Assembly: GCA_031431475.1 (NCBI GenBank)
Contig: JANPDL010000035.1
Location: 1 to 64,000, forward strand
Source: JADCCX01 sp031431475
GTDB taxonomy: Bacteria; Pseudomonadota; Alphaproteobacteria; Rhizobiales; Beijerinckiaceae
Direction: 5' to 3'
DNA: 64,000 nucleotides
The notes beneath the pieces are model-generated. The model worked only from the letters and a program-made list of their open reading frames with translations. It made no database searches and had not been told where the DNA came from. The stretch's first letter is position 1. Each line of letters starts with the position of its first letter. Below are positions 16,748 through 24,980 of this stretch, one piece after another. Both the position numbers and the translations under genes were made by a program.

Positions 16748-18211
16748 ATCACCACCTCCGCCTCCACCACCCCAGCTTCCGCCACCACCACCGCCGGATG
16801 ATCCGCCATCAAGCCATGGCGGCACCCACTGGCCGCCGGATGACGGCGGTGTCGGTGAATTGTTCGGAGCTGTCCACGGCCCGAAGACTGACCCGCTGGA
16901 GTTTCCTCCGCCCCAGGGATTGTCGCGCTGACGGTAGCCGTCCTTCAGTGCATCGCGCAGAATCGCTCCCTGCACCGCACCCTGCAGAAGACCTCCGAGG
17001 ATTGATCCCAGCATGCCTTCGTTCTTGAACCCGCCATAGGGGTTGTCGTAACCCCGGCTGCGGAAATTATCGCGCTCGCGCTCGATATCAGCGCGCCTGC
17101 GGGCGAGATCTCGGGCTTCGGCGCGGATCTGGTCGATCTGCCCTTCAGCCTTGGCCAGCTTCTGCTCAATCCCCTCGATCTGACGGACCGCCTTGTCATC
17201 ATCCTTCGTGCGGGTGCGGGAGGCATCGGCCTGAAGCTCGCGGACATCCGCGCGGGAATCGGCCTCGGCAAGGATGCTGATAGCCTGCTCATAGGCAGGG
17301 TCCTCGGCGGCAGTGGACGTTTCTGTCTCGAATTCCTCCAGCTTGCGTTTCTTGGCCGAGAGGTCCCGCTCCACCTCGATCAGCGCCTGACGCGCTTTCT
17401 CGACCTTGGCCACGAGATCACCAGCGCCGACCTCGGACAGCGCTGCGGATTCGGCTTGTGCCAGCCCCTGCCGCTCGGTCTCGATGGCGAGCTTCCGGCG
17501 TTCCGCATGTTCGCGCAGCCGCAGCGGAATCTCGTTGAGCATCGAATAATTGGCGCGGGCATCGGGATAGCCCACCTTCCGCGCGACCATGCGGTCGAAG
17601 AACTTCGTCAGGAACCCGGCCTCGTACTCTGCCGTGCCAAATCTGGCCTTCCAGAGATACATGAACAGCGGGTCCGCTTCATAGGGCTTGCCCTTGATGA
17701 TCCTGTCCTCTTCGGCCTGTTTGGCTTTCTTGTCGGATTCGTCGGCGATCTGCTCGGCGGCAAGAATCTTGGCCTGCTGGGCCTTCCACGCGACAGATGC
17801 ACGGATTTTTGGCTCAGCAGCACGGCGTACGCCTTCGAGGGCAGCCAGCGCCTGTTCCAGCACCTCGGCCCGCCTGTGACGCTCGGCCTCGGTGGTCTGC
17901 ACGACATCAAACAGGGATTTGCGCGTCACGGCCTGCTGTTTCAGCTCGAAGCTGCGGTCCTTCACGAGGTCCAGCGCGCGGCGCTCGGCATTGTCGAGCT
18001 GCTGGATCATTGCGGGCTGCTCCTGCCCTTCCTGCACGAAAGCGTCGAGCCGAATGCGGGCCAGTTGGCGGAAAGCAGCAGAACGGTCGGCACGCAAGCG
18101 CGCGGCTTCCTCCTCTACCGAGCGGAGCGCCGCATCGAGCTGGCCCTCATTGGTGCGGGCCTTGGCGATGGTCTGTTCGATGGTGGCGAGCGCGTCGCGG
18201 CCGGAGATCAT
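16694..18211 (-). CDS. Long coiled-coil protein with glycine-rich tail, unknown function
   Basis: A 505-residue protein I do not recognise. Residues 1-390 are almost continuously helical and charged, with several heptad-like coiled-coil stretches (for example around 25-130 and 230-385). The region 140-225 (FMYLWKARFGTAEYE, ARANYSMLNEIP) looks like a small folded domain. Residues about 395-430 contain MLGSILGGLLQGAVQGA, a short hydrophobic segment, and from about 440 the protein is low-complexity Gly/Ser/Pro/Trp ending in long G runs. It is the third gene of an operon with the one-TM and helical proteins upstream, 7 bases after its neighbour's stop. Its 3' end overlaps the YeeE gene antisense by 54 bases. 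Confidence 0.8.
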   Translation of the reverse strand: MISGRDALATIEQTIAKARTNEGQLDAALRSVEEEAARLRADRSAAFRQLARIRLDAFVQEGQEQPAMIQQLDNAERRALDLVKDRSFELKQQAVTRKSLFDVVQTTEAERHRRAEVLEQALAALEGVRRAAEPKIRASVAWKAQQAKILAAEQIADESDKKAKQAEEDRIIKGKPYEADPLFMYLWKARFGTAEYEAGFLTKFFDRMVARKVGYPDARANYSMLNEIPLRLREHAERRKLAIETERQGLAQAESAALSEVGAGDLVAKVEKARQALIEVERDLSAKKRKLEEFETETSTAAEDPAYEQAISILAEADSRADVRELQADASRTRTKDDDKAVRQIEGIEQKLAKAEGQIDQIRAEARDLARRRADIERERDNFRSRGYDNPYGGFKNEGMLGSILGGLLQGAVQGAILRDALKDGYRQRDNPWGGGNSSGSVFGPWTAPNNSPTPPSSGGQWVPPWLDGGSSGGGGGGSWGGGGGGGDSGGGGGGRDGFSTGGGV

Positions 18212-18218
18212 TAGTCAC

Positions 18219-19166
18219 TTACCATTTCGTCAGATAGCCGCTCATCACGGGCATCGTGTAGGTCACGTCGAGCTCGCCGCGTTTCTTGTCGCCAAGACGG
18301 TTACGCTGGACAATACCGTCCTCGCGCTTGTCACGGGCGATGGACTCAAAGACTTCGGCACTCACACGCACACCGAATTTCGCAACATTCTCGGTCTTGC
18401 CATCCTCTTCGCTCTGGATCGGCAGCGACAGCAGGCGACCGTCCGGTGTCACGGCTTCCACCAGCGCATAATAGTTTCGCGCATTGGGGTTGCGCTGCGG
18501 CACACGCCAGATCGCGGTCTGTTCACCGGGTCGCGAGATGATACGCAGCCAGTATTCCTGTGTCAGCGTCGTGCGCAGTGCCTCAAGGTCTGTGATCGCC
18601 TTGCGACCACCGGCGGCATCCCGGCGACGCAGCGCCGCCTGACCGTCCGCCAGAATCTGGTTGGCCTTGGCCCTTGCGCTGTCCACTCTGGCTTCGGCCA
18701 TCGCCTCCTGATGCCCCGCCGTCAGCCCGCGCGGGATGATCTGGGTGATTTCCTGCTCAATGCGGTTGGCGTCAGCGCGCCTCGGCTGTTCCACGCCGAA
18801 CCACCAACCACCCATGCCAAGCCCCAATGCCACGACGGCAGCACCGACGATCTTGCCGATCTTGCCGCGTGCGATCCAGACCTTGGCAAGCGAGACGCCA
18901 AGGCCCGGCTTGGGAGGCGTATAGGCGAAGCGGTCTTCCTTGATGGCGGTAACGCCTTGCCGGATGACATCATCCGACACTTCGATGCCCTGACTCTTGT
19001 AGATCGCGCGCAACCGCTCGAGCAGATCAGCATCGCGACGTGTCTCGTCGAGCTCGCGCTCCACCAGGTTGTCCTGATGGCGCAGGGTATCAACGACATC
19101 CATCGCCAGCATCAGCTCATCGAGCGTCTGCGGTTTGGCTTCGATGGCCGGAACGGAAGTGGTCAT
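18219..19166 (-). CDS. Single-TM protein of unknown function, probably DUF6384 type
   Basis: A 315-residue protein. Residues 1-100 are charged and helical (LDELMLAMDVVDTLRHQDN, ELDETRRDADLLERLRAIYK), resembling a cytoplasmic adaptor. One membrane helix lies at about 103-124 (IGKIVGAAVVALGLGMGGWW). The remaining two thirds are outside and contain ARAKANQILADGQAALRRRD and a beta-rich C-terminus. I believe it belongs to the DUF6384 family found beside the same partners in Rhizobiales, but this is from memory of the family. The start follows a purine tract at the end of palindromic repeat copy B. Confidence 0.75.
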   Translation of the reverse strand: MTTSVPAIEAKPQTLDELMLAMDVVDTLRHQDNLVERELDETRRDADLLERLRAIYKSQGIEVSDDVIRQGVTAIKEDRFAYTPPKPGLGVSLAKVWIARGKIGKIVGAAVVALGLGMGGWWFGVEQPRRADANRIEQEITQIIPRGLTAGHQEAMAEARVDSARAKANQILADGQAALRRRDAAGGRKAITDLEALRTTLTQEYWLRIISRPGEQTAIWRVPQRNPNARNYYALVEAVTPDGRLLSLPIQSEEDGKTENVAKFGVRVSAEVFESIARDKREDGIVQRNRLGDKKRGELDVTYTMPVMSGYLTKW

Positions 19167-19180
19167 GGTCGTATGTCCTT

Positions 19181-19302
19181 CCTTCTCCCTTGGGAGAAGG
19201 TGGTCGGCGGATGCCGCCCGGATGGGGGAGAATCACGACGGCCAGGGGTTTGCCCTCATCCATCATGCGTTCCGCATGACACCTTCCCCCACAGGGGGAA
19301 GG
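19181..19302 (-). repeat. Palindromic intergenic repeat, copy B (full length, inverted)
   Basis: Reverse complement of copy A at 688-808, with flanking hairpins CCTTCTCCC/GGGAGAAGG (19181-19200) and CCTTCCCCC/GGGGGAAGG (19282-19302) and the conserved core GGATGAGGGCAAACCCCT on the minus strand. It separates the first two genes of the coiled-coil operon and, in gene orientation, ends in GGAGAAGGAAGGA directly before the start of the one-TM protein. Confidence 0.9.
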
Positions 19303-19314
19303 AAGAAAAAAGAA

Positions 19315-20505
19315 TCAAACCCCCAGCGACTTGCCTTCGGCCACCAGCTTGGCGATCCGCTTCTTGCCATCTTCCACGGCATCGCGAATCTCCGCCGCGT
19401 TCTGGGTCGAAAGCTTGCGCATCTCGTCAACGATGGTGATCGAACGCTCCTGGAAGCCCACGACGCTGTCCACCAGCTTCTTCACCGCATCGGCACGCAC
19501 TGTGGGGCCATAACCGGCCCTGACAGCAGCTTCCTGCACCTTGTCGCCGATATCGCCCAGCGTTTCGAGGCTCTTGGAGACGCCTTCCTTCATCACTTCC
19601 AGCGTCTGCGTCGCCTCATGCAGGCCAAACATGCCGGTGAACGAGGCCTTCAACGCGGTTAGCACGGAATCATTGGTGGAGAAAAACGAAATCGCCTGCG
19701 CATAGACCCGTTCCTTGGCATTGGTCGTCTGCATAAGCCGCGCCATCACCACTTCCGACGTGTTGTAGGAAATGGTCAGGTTGTCCGAGAGATCCTTGGA
19801 AATCTGGTAGCGCTTGTCCATGTCCTGCGTCATGCGCAGGCGCTCGTCGCGCGTCATTTCGAGGCGTGCACGATCTGCCGGTTCGGTCCCGGCGAACCCA
19901 GAAACAAGCTTGGAAGCCTCATCCAGCGCCTTTTTCTCGGCATCCAGCTTCTGCTCGGCAATTTTCAGCACTTCCAGCGCCATGACTTCAGACTGCTTCA
20001 ATGCGCCGCGGAAATCGCGGTAGGCATCAAGGATGATGCCCTCGCGCTTGATCTGATCCTTGGTGGAGTTCGTCACTTCAAGATACTTCTTGCGGATGGA
20101 ATCGAAGCGGTCTGCGATGTCGCCGCGTGATATCTTCATCCAGACATTGGTGACGCGCTCCAGCACGTCGATCTTGCCATCGGAGATCTGATCGACCATC
20201 TTCTTGGCGTCATCGCGGATCGAGTTGAAGCTCTGCGCGATATCCTGATAACGCGTGCCGATATCCATGGCCGCCGTCTGCTCGCGCACGACCTCGTTGA
20301 ACACGGAAGTCTGACCCAGAGTGCGGGCTATGACCGCGATCTTGTCCTTGTCGAGGTCCGATATCTTCTCCAGCAGCGCATTGATCGGCGCATCCTCGAC
20401 CTTCGCGGGCTGCAGCCCGAGATCGCGCAGCGCACCCACGGCCTTGTCGAGATATTGCATCGGTGTGTGCAGCACAACCGGTGCCGCCGTCATCGTATTC
20501 GCCAT
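19315..20505 (-). CDS. Helical protein of unknown function (TelA-like position and pattern)
   Basis: A 396-residue, almost entirely helical protein without signal or membrane segment. Notable stretches are MDIGTRYQDIAQSFNSIRDD near residue 85, KDLSDNLTISYNTSEVVMAR near 255 and KERVYAQAISFFSTNDSVL near 280. The overall pattern recalls the toxic-anion-resistance (TelA/KlaA) proteins, but the similarity is weak and I would not assign that function. GGAGG is correctly spaced before 20505. It is first in the operon that continues through the repeat into the one-TM and coiled-coil genes. Confidence 0.8.
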   Translation of the reverse strand: MANTMTAAPVVLHTPMQYLDKAVGALRDLGLQPAKVEDAPINALLEKISDLDKDKIAVIARTLGQTSVFNEVVREQTAAMDIGTRYQDIAQSFNSIRDDAKKMVDQISDGKIDVLERVTNVWMKISRGDIADRFDSIRKKYLEVTNSTKDQIKREGIILDAYRDFRGALKQSEVMALEVLKIAEQKLDAEKKALDEASKLVSGFAGTEPADRARLEMTRDERLRMTQDMDKRYQISKDLSDNLTISYNTSEVVMARLMQTTNAKERVYAQAISFFSTNDSVLTALKASFTGMFGLHEATQTLEVMKEGVSKSLETLGDIGDKVQEAAVRAGYGPTVRADAVKKLVDSVVGFQERSITIVDEMRKLSTQNAAEIRDAVEDGKKRIAKLVAEGKSLGV

Positions 20506-20616
20506 CAGAACCTCCTCGGAAAGCAGAACTATACCCCGCGTGGGCGGGAATGTGGGGGAGTTCCGTGACAAGTGCAAGATGCTGATTTCACCGCTCGTGA
20601 GCGGGAATACACCGTA

Positions 20617-21183
20617 CTAGGCGACAGCTTCGACGGACTGCACATCCGGCAGGAAATGCCTCAGCAGATTCTGGATGCCATGTTTCAATGTGGCGGTGGA
20701 GGACGGGCAGCCCGCGCAGGAGCCCTTCATGGTGAGATACACCACGCCATCCTTGAACCCCTTGAAGGTGATGTCGCCGCCATCACCCGCAACAGCGGGA
20801 CGGATGCGGGTTTCAAGCAGTTCCTTGATGGTCGATACGGTTTCGGCGTCCTCAGGAGCAAAAAACTCAGCTGCATCATCTCCAGCCGCTTCCACACCCG
20901 CGCGCAGAACTGGCGCTCCGGACATATAATGCTCCATGATCGCGCCCAGAATGGCAGGCCGCATATGCGCCCATTCCGTCTCGCCCTTGGTGACGGTGAT
21001 GAAATCCGAGCCGAAAAACACGCCCTGCACGCCCTCGATACCGAACAGCTTTTCAGCCAGCGGTGAGGAGGTCGCAGCGGTCTCCGCATCGCGCATTTCA
21101 AGCGTACCCTCGCCCATGACATCGCGTCCGGGCAGGAACTTCAGGGTGGAGGGATTGGGGGTCGGCTCTGTCTGGATGAACAT
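20617..21183 (-). CDS. NifU-family Fe-S scaffold protein (Nfu type)
   Basis: A 188-residue protein. The N-terminal Nfu domain begins MFIQTEPTPNPSTLKFLPG, the signature of mitochondrial-type NFU1 relatives, and the C-terminal NifU domain has the cluster-binding CAGC near residue 153 (MKGSCAGCPSS). Two protomers hold a 4Fe-4S cluster that is delivered to client enzymes such as lipoate synthase. Start 21183 chosen since the protein aligns there and GAGGAG lies eight bases ahead. Confidence 0.93.
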   Translation of the reverse strand: MFIQTEPTPNPSTLKFLPGRDVMGEGTLEMRDAETAATSSPLAEKLFGIEGVQGVFFGSDFITVTKGETEWAHMRPAILGAIMEHYMSGAPVLRAGVEAAGDDAAEFFAPEDAETVSTIKELLETRIRPAVAGDGGDITFKGFKDGVVYLTMKGSCAGCPSSTATLKHGIQNLLRHFLPDVQSVEAVA

Positions 21184-21283
21184 CGGGTTTCTCCTCGCCA
21201 TTCCGGTTCAAGGCCGGAGGGTGAATTTAGGGTAGTTTTAACAGATATGGACACCGTCTGTAAGAGCACAATAGCCTTACACA

Positions 21284-21529
21284 TCACCTGCAGGAGCAGG
21301 AACCCCCAACGCCCCCAAAATTGCGGCGCGAGTAACCCTCTGCGCTCGACCGATCTGAAAAACGCGCGAGCTGGCAGGCCCCTTGACCCGACGCCATCTG
21401 TTCTGCCGAGCGCGAATCAATCGCCACACGACCACGGGCACAGAAGACACCGTAGGATTCTGTGCTCTGGGCCTGCCCCGGACACAGACCAATCCCTGTC
21501 AGGATGATAACCGCTGCGATCAGGCGCAT
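21284..21529 (-). CDS. Small exported cysteine-containing protein, unknown function
   Basis: An 81-residue protein with a clear signal peptide: MRLIAAVIILTGIGLCPGQA, cleavage likely after AQA near residue 22. The mature part of about 60 residues has four cysteines, one in GVFCARG, one in GACQLA, and a terminal CSC, enough for two disulfides. It also reads SRSAEQMASG and SRRNFGGVGG, which look like a compact conserved module. I do not recognise a named family. GGTGAGG precedes the start. A 15-bp-arm palindrome lies 46 bases upstream of the start codon. Confidence 0.65.
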   Translation of the reverse strand: MRLIAAVIILTGIGLCPGQAQSTESYGVFCARGRVAIDSRSAEQMASGQGACQLARFSDRSSAEGYSRRNFGGVGGSCSCR

Positions 21530-21574
21530 GGCCTCACCGTATAATCGGGCCAGCAAACCTTTGCTTAGGGCTTT

Positions 21575-21610
21575 CATAAGCAAAGGATAGCGCATTATCC
21601 TTTGCTTATG
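21575..21610. promoter_or_regulatory. Perfect palindrome between ubiG and the small exported-protein gene
   Basis: Arms CATAAGCAAAGGATA (21575-21589) and TATCCTTTGCTTATG (21596-21610) are perfectly complementary around a 6-base centre. A third copy of CCTTTGCTTA lies at 21558-21567. There is no T run on either side, so it is not an ordinary terminator. It could be an operator for the small gene or a bidirectional RNA hairpin after ubiG. Confidence 0.6.
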
Positions 21611-21639
21611 AAGTTCAATGTTTCTGATCCATACTCATT

Positions 21640-22386
21640 TCAAGCCTCCCGCCGCGCCGCCAGCATGTAATTCACCGCCATATCCTGCGCCAGCGACCAC
21701 CGGTCCGTCAGCGGGTTGAACACCACGCCCTGCCGGTCGAACACCTCCAGATCACCCGCCGCAATTGCTTCTTCTAGCTCGTCCGGCGTCACGAACTTGT
21801 CCCAGCTGTGCGTGCCCACGGGCAGCCAGCGCAGCAGATACTCCGCGCCGACGATGGCGAGCGCGAAGGAACGCTTCGTCCTGTTGATTGTGGCGGCGAT
21901 GAACAGGCCTCCGGGTTTCACGAGGCTGGTGGCGGCGGCCACAAAATCCACGACACTTGGCACATGCTCCACCACTTCCATGGCGAGCACCACATCGAAC
22001 GCAGCTTTCTCCTCCACCAGCGTTTCCGCCGTCACCCGGCGGTAGGTGACGGCCACGCCGGAGCGTTCAGCATGGGCCTTGGCGACATCGACATTGTTGC
22101 CGGCCGGATCAATCCCCGTCACGTCGAAGCCCAGCCGTGCCAGCGGCTCCGAAAGCAGGCCACCGCCGCAGCCGATATCGAGCAGCGACAGGCCCTTGAA
22201 CGGCTGGATAGCCTTGGGGTCGCGGTCGGTGTGGAAACAGATGGTATCGCGCAGATAGGCCAGCCGCACCGGGTTGAACTTGTGCAGCGGCTTCATCTTG
22301 CCCCGGGGGTCCCACCATTCGCCCGCGAGCCGGTTGAACTTTTCAACCTCGGCTTCGTCCACCCGCGTGGTGTTTGGAGCAGTCAT
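21640..22386 (-). CDS. ubiG: Ubiquinone biosynthesis O-methyltransferase UbiG
   Basis: A 248-residue SAM methyltransferase that performs both O-methylations of the ubiquinone ring. Start sequence EVEKFNRLAGEWWDPRGKM is diagnostic for UbiG, motif I reads LLDIGCGGGLLSEPLARLG near residue 68, and AMEVVEHVP near 135. C-terminal region HSWDKFVTPDEL also fits. Divergent from lysC, a common arrangement in Rhizobiales. Confidence 0.96.
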   Translation of the reverse strand: MTAPNTTRVDEAEVEKFNRLAGEWWDPRGKMKPLHKFNPVRLAYLRDTICFHTDRDPKAIQPFKGLSLLDIGCGGGLLSEPLARLGFDVTGIDPAGNNVDVAKAHAERSGVAVTYRRVTAETLVEEKAAFDVVLAMEVVEHVPSVVDFVAAATSLVKPGGLFIAATINRTKRSFALAIVGAEYLLRWLPVGTHSWDKFVTPDELEEAIAAGDLEVFDRQGVVFNPLTDRWSLAQDMAVNYMLAARREA

Positions 22387-22519
22387 ATGAATCTCCTGCG
22401 GGGCAGCATTTCTTGACTCCGGCGTCAGGCGCTTTCATAAGGCCGCGCGCCCCGTGACGCCATTGGCATTTTCGCCGCTGGCTTTTCGGGCACTTTTCCC
22501 CACCCGGACCTGAGAATCC

Positions 22520-23755
22520 ATGGCCCGCCTCGTGATGAAATTCGGCGGAACCTCCGTCGCGAATGTCGAACGCATCAAGAATGTCGCACGCCACGTGAAA
22601 CGGGAGTGGGATGCGGGCAACGACGTGGCTGTCGTGGTCTCAGCGATGTCGGGCAAGACCAACGAACTCGTGGGCTGGTGCAAGGAAAGCGCTGCGCTCT
22701 ACGACGCGCGGGAATACGATGTCGTCGTCGCATCGGGCGAGCAGGTGACATCAGGGCTTCTCGCTATCGTGCTCAACGCCATGGGCATTCCCGCGCGATC
22801 ATGGCAGGGCTGGCAGGTGCCGCTTTATGGCTCGGATGCCCATGGATCATCGCGCATCGTCGATATCGACGGGGCCGGGATTATTGCGGGCTTCGAGGCA
22901 CGTCGCGAGGTCGCGGTTGTGTCCGGTTTTCAGGGCGTGCACAGGGAATCCGGTCGCATCGTCACGCTGGGACGCGGCGGTTCGGACACATCTGCCGTCG
23001 CCATCGCGGCAGGTCTGAGGGCGGATCGTTGCGATATCTACACTGACGTGGACGGTGTCTATACAACCGATCCGCGTGTGGTTGCGAAGGCCAGGCGTCT
23101 GGAGAAGGTCGCCTTCGAGGAAATGCTGGAGATGGCATCTGCCGGCTCCAAGGTGTTGCAGGTGCGTTCGGTCGAGATCGCCATGTCGCAGCGCGTCAAG
23201 ACCTATGTGCGGTCGTCGTTCGACGATCCTGACAATCCCAATCCCGGAACACTCATCTGTGACGAGGAAGACATCGTGGAAAAGCAAAACGTCACCGGCA
23301 TCGCCTTCTCCAAGGACGAGGCCCAGTTCACCCTCCGCCGCGTGGCCGACAAGCCGGGCGTCGCAGCCGCCGTCTTTGCGCCCCTGGCGGAGGCGCAGGT
23401 GAATGTGGATATGATCGTCCAGAACATCTCGGCCGATGGCAACACCGACATCACATTCACCACGCCCGCCGCGGAATATGATCAGGTGATGGCTGTTTTG
23501 ACACAGAACAAGGATAGAATTGCCTACACCACGCTGGAAGCCGAGCGCGATGTCTGCAAGGTTTCAGCCATTGGCATCGGCATGCGCAGCCACGCGGGCG
23601 TTGCCGCGATGGCCTTCCGGGCGCTGGCTGACAAGGGCATCAATATCCGGGCGATCACAACCTCCGAGATCAAGTTCTCGGTGCTCATCGACTCGGCCTA
23701 TACGGAGCTTGCGGTGCGCACTTTGCACACGTTGTATGGGCTGGACAGGGCGTAA
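22520..23755 (+). CDS. lysC: Aspartate kinase
   Basis: A 411-residue aspartokinase that phosphorylates aspartate, opening the lysine/threonine/methionine pathway. The kinase domain begins MARLVMKFGGTSVANVERI, with the aspartate-binding region GRGGSDTSAVAIAAGL near residue 154 and YTDVDGVYTTDPR near 174. Two ACT domains follow from about residue 265, where lysine or threonine usually binds for feedback control. No riboswitch was recognised in the 133-base divergent gap to ubiG. Confidence 0.96.
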   Translation: MARLVMKFGGTSVANVERIKNVARHVKREWDAGNDVAVVVSAMSGKTNELVGWCKESAALYDAREYDVVVASGEQVTSGLLAIVLNAMGIPARSWQGWQVPLYGSDAHGSSRIVDIDGAGIIAGFEARREVAVVSGFQGVHRESGRIVTLGRGGSDTSAVAIAAGLRADRCDIYTDVDGVYTTDPRVVAKARRLEKVAFEEMLEMASAGSKVLQVRSVEIAMSQRVKTYVRSSFDDPDNPNPGTLICDEEDIVEKQNVTGIAFSKDEAQFTLRRVADKPGVAAAVFAPLAEAQVNVDMIVQNISADGNTDITFTTPAAEYDQVMAVLTQNKDRIAYTTLEAERDVCKVSAIGIGMRSHAGVAAMAFRALADKGINIRAITTSEIKFSVLIDSAYTELAVRTLHTLYGLDRA

Positions 23756-23770
23756 GGCGGGTACGCTCGC

Positions 23771-23791
23771 GTGCTGGACTTGATCCGGCAC
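23771..23791. repeat. Fragment of a common rhizobial intergenic repeat
   Basis: GTGCTGGACTTGATCCGGCA with a following C, an imperfect inverted repeat (GTGC...GCAC) resembling the frequent intergenic motif of GATCAAGTCC type in Rhizobiales. It lies between lysC and the hydrolase gene. Only a fragment is present. Confidence 0.35.
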
Positions 23792-23853
23792 ACATTCTTC
23801 GTCATCCTGACAGAAATGGCTCAACCAGACCCAAGTTGTCGCGGCAGGAACAC

Positions 23854-24963
23854 GTGAACCCTCGCATCTTTTTCGCCGCTCTGGCCTTTGTTTTCGTATC
23901 CTGGCTGGCAGCGCCATCAAACGCGCAGGCACACACGGAATTCGAAGTTCAGGAGACATATCTCAATGCCCGCATCGACGGGCGGCTGTTCCGTCTGGAA
24001 GCCGTCATCACGAAGGCAAAAAGCGCATCCGGCAAGCTGCCGGTGGCGCTGTTCCTGCATGGCAAGGATTTTCTGGGTTCCGCCATGGCTGACACGCGGC
24101 CATCGTCCAGCAACGCACAGGCCCGCGATCTGGCCGAGCGCGGTTGGCTTTCGGTGTCCTTCACGCGGCGCGGCTTTGGCCGTTCGGATGGTCCCTTTCC
24201 TGCCATCGCGGGATGTGACGGCCTCAAGTTGGAGGATCAGTTCGCCTCGGATGCCGGAGAGGCGCTGGCCGTCATGGAGGCCCTCAAGCAAAGGCCGGAT
24301 GCAGATACGGATCGCGTGATTGCCATCGGTGTCTCCGCTGGGGGCGCCACAGCCGTGGCGTTGGCGGCGCGCAATCCTGCGGGGTTGAAGGGCATCGTCA
24401 ATATCTCCGGTGGCCTGAGCTTGAGCAGTTGTCAGGACAAGGCCAATGTGGCGCTGGCGGCCGCCTTTGGCTCGCTCGCCGGACGCAGCAAGGTGCCGCA
24501 GCTCTGGGTCTATGCCGACAATGACGAATTGTTTCCCGCAGCGCTCGTGAACCAGATGCATGAGGCTGCGCTGAAGGCCAACAGCGATGTCCGCCGCGTC
24601 AGCATACCCAAACTGGAGCCAAGGGGGCACAATGTCTACGGCAACAGCACGGGGCGGCGTCTCTGGTTGCGCGAGGCTGACAATTCCCTGCGGGCCTGGA
24701 AGCTTCCAACTTATAATCCTGCCGATGTGGTGCCGTGGCTGAAAGCCATGGGGCTGACGGACAGGGACCGGAACTCGTTTGAACGGTATCTGTTCGATCC
24801 GGGATACAAAGCGATGGCTTTCAGCGCCAAGGAAAAACGCACCTTCTGGCATTTTGGTGGCAGCAATCCCAAGGCTGTGAGCGAAGGTGCACTGAAGGAT
24901 TGCTCCGAGAAATTCCCGGATTGCCGCCTCGTGCTCGAAGGCATTGACCTGAAACAGCCTTGA
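23854..24963 (+). CDS. Exported alpha/beta hydrolase (dienelactone-hydrolase-like)
   Basis: A 369-residue protein beginning with a signal peptide (hydrophobic FFAALAFVFVSWLAAPSNAQA). The fold is alpha/beta hydrolase: the oxyanion region reads ALFLHGKDF, the nucleophile elbow GVSAGGAT near residue 163, an acidic residue in YADNDELFP, and histidine in PRGHNVYG near 265. A C-terminal extension of about 90 residues is unassigned. Start GTG at 23854 with CAGGAA before it is preferred; TTG at 23836 is possible. It is probably periplasmic. Substrate unknown. The next gene may start at an overlapping TTG. Confidence 0.78.
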   Translation: MNPRIFFAALAFVFVSWLAAPSNAQAHTEFEVQETYLNARIDGRLFRLEAVITKAKSASGKLPVALFLHGKDFLGSAMADTRPSSSNAQARDLAERGWLSVSFTRRGFGRSDGPFPAIAGCDGLKLEDQFASDAGEALAVMEALKQRPDADTDRVIAIGVSAGGATAVALAARNPAGLKGIVNISGGLSLSSCQDKANVALAAAFGSLAGRSKVPQLWVYADNDELFPAALVNQMHEAALKANSDVRRVSIPKLEPRGHNVYGNSTGRRLWLREADNSLRAWKLPTYNPADVVPWLKAMGLTDRDRNSFERYLFDPGYKAMAFSAKEKRTFWHFGGSNPKAVSEGALKDCSEKFPDCRLVLEGIDLKQP

Positions 24964-24980
24964 GCCGGGTAAAACAAAGC

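Noticed and set aside
21247..21507. 86-codon plus-strand frame opposite the small exported protein
   Set aside because: The minus-strand frame has a signal peptide and a ribosome binding site; this one has neither.
22387..22519. Possible lysine riboswitch ahead of lysC
   Set aside because: The gap is only 133 bases, shared with the divergent ubiG promoter, and shows no recognisable lysine-aptamer core.
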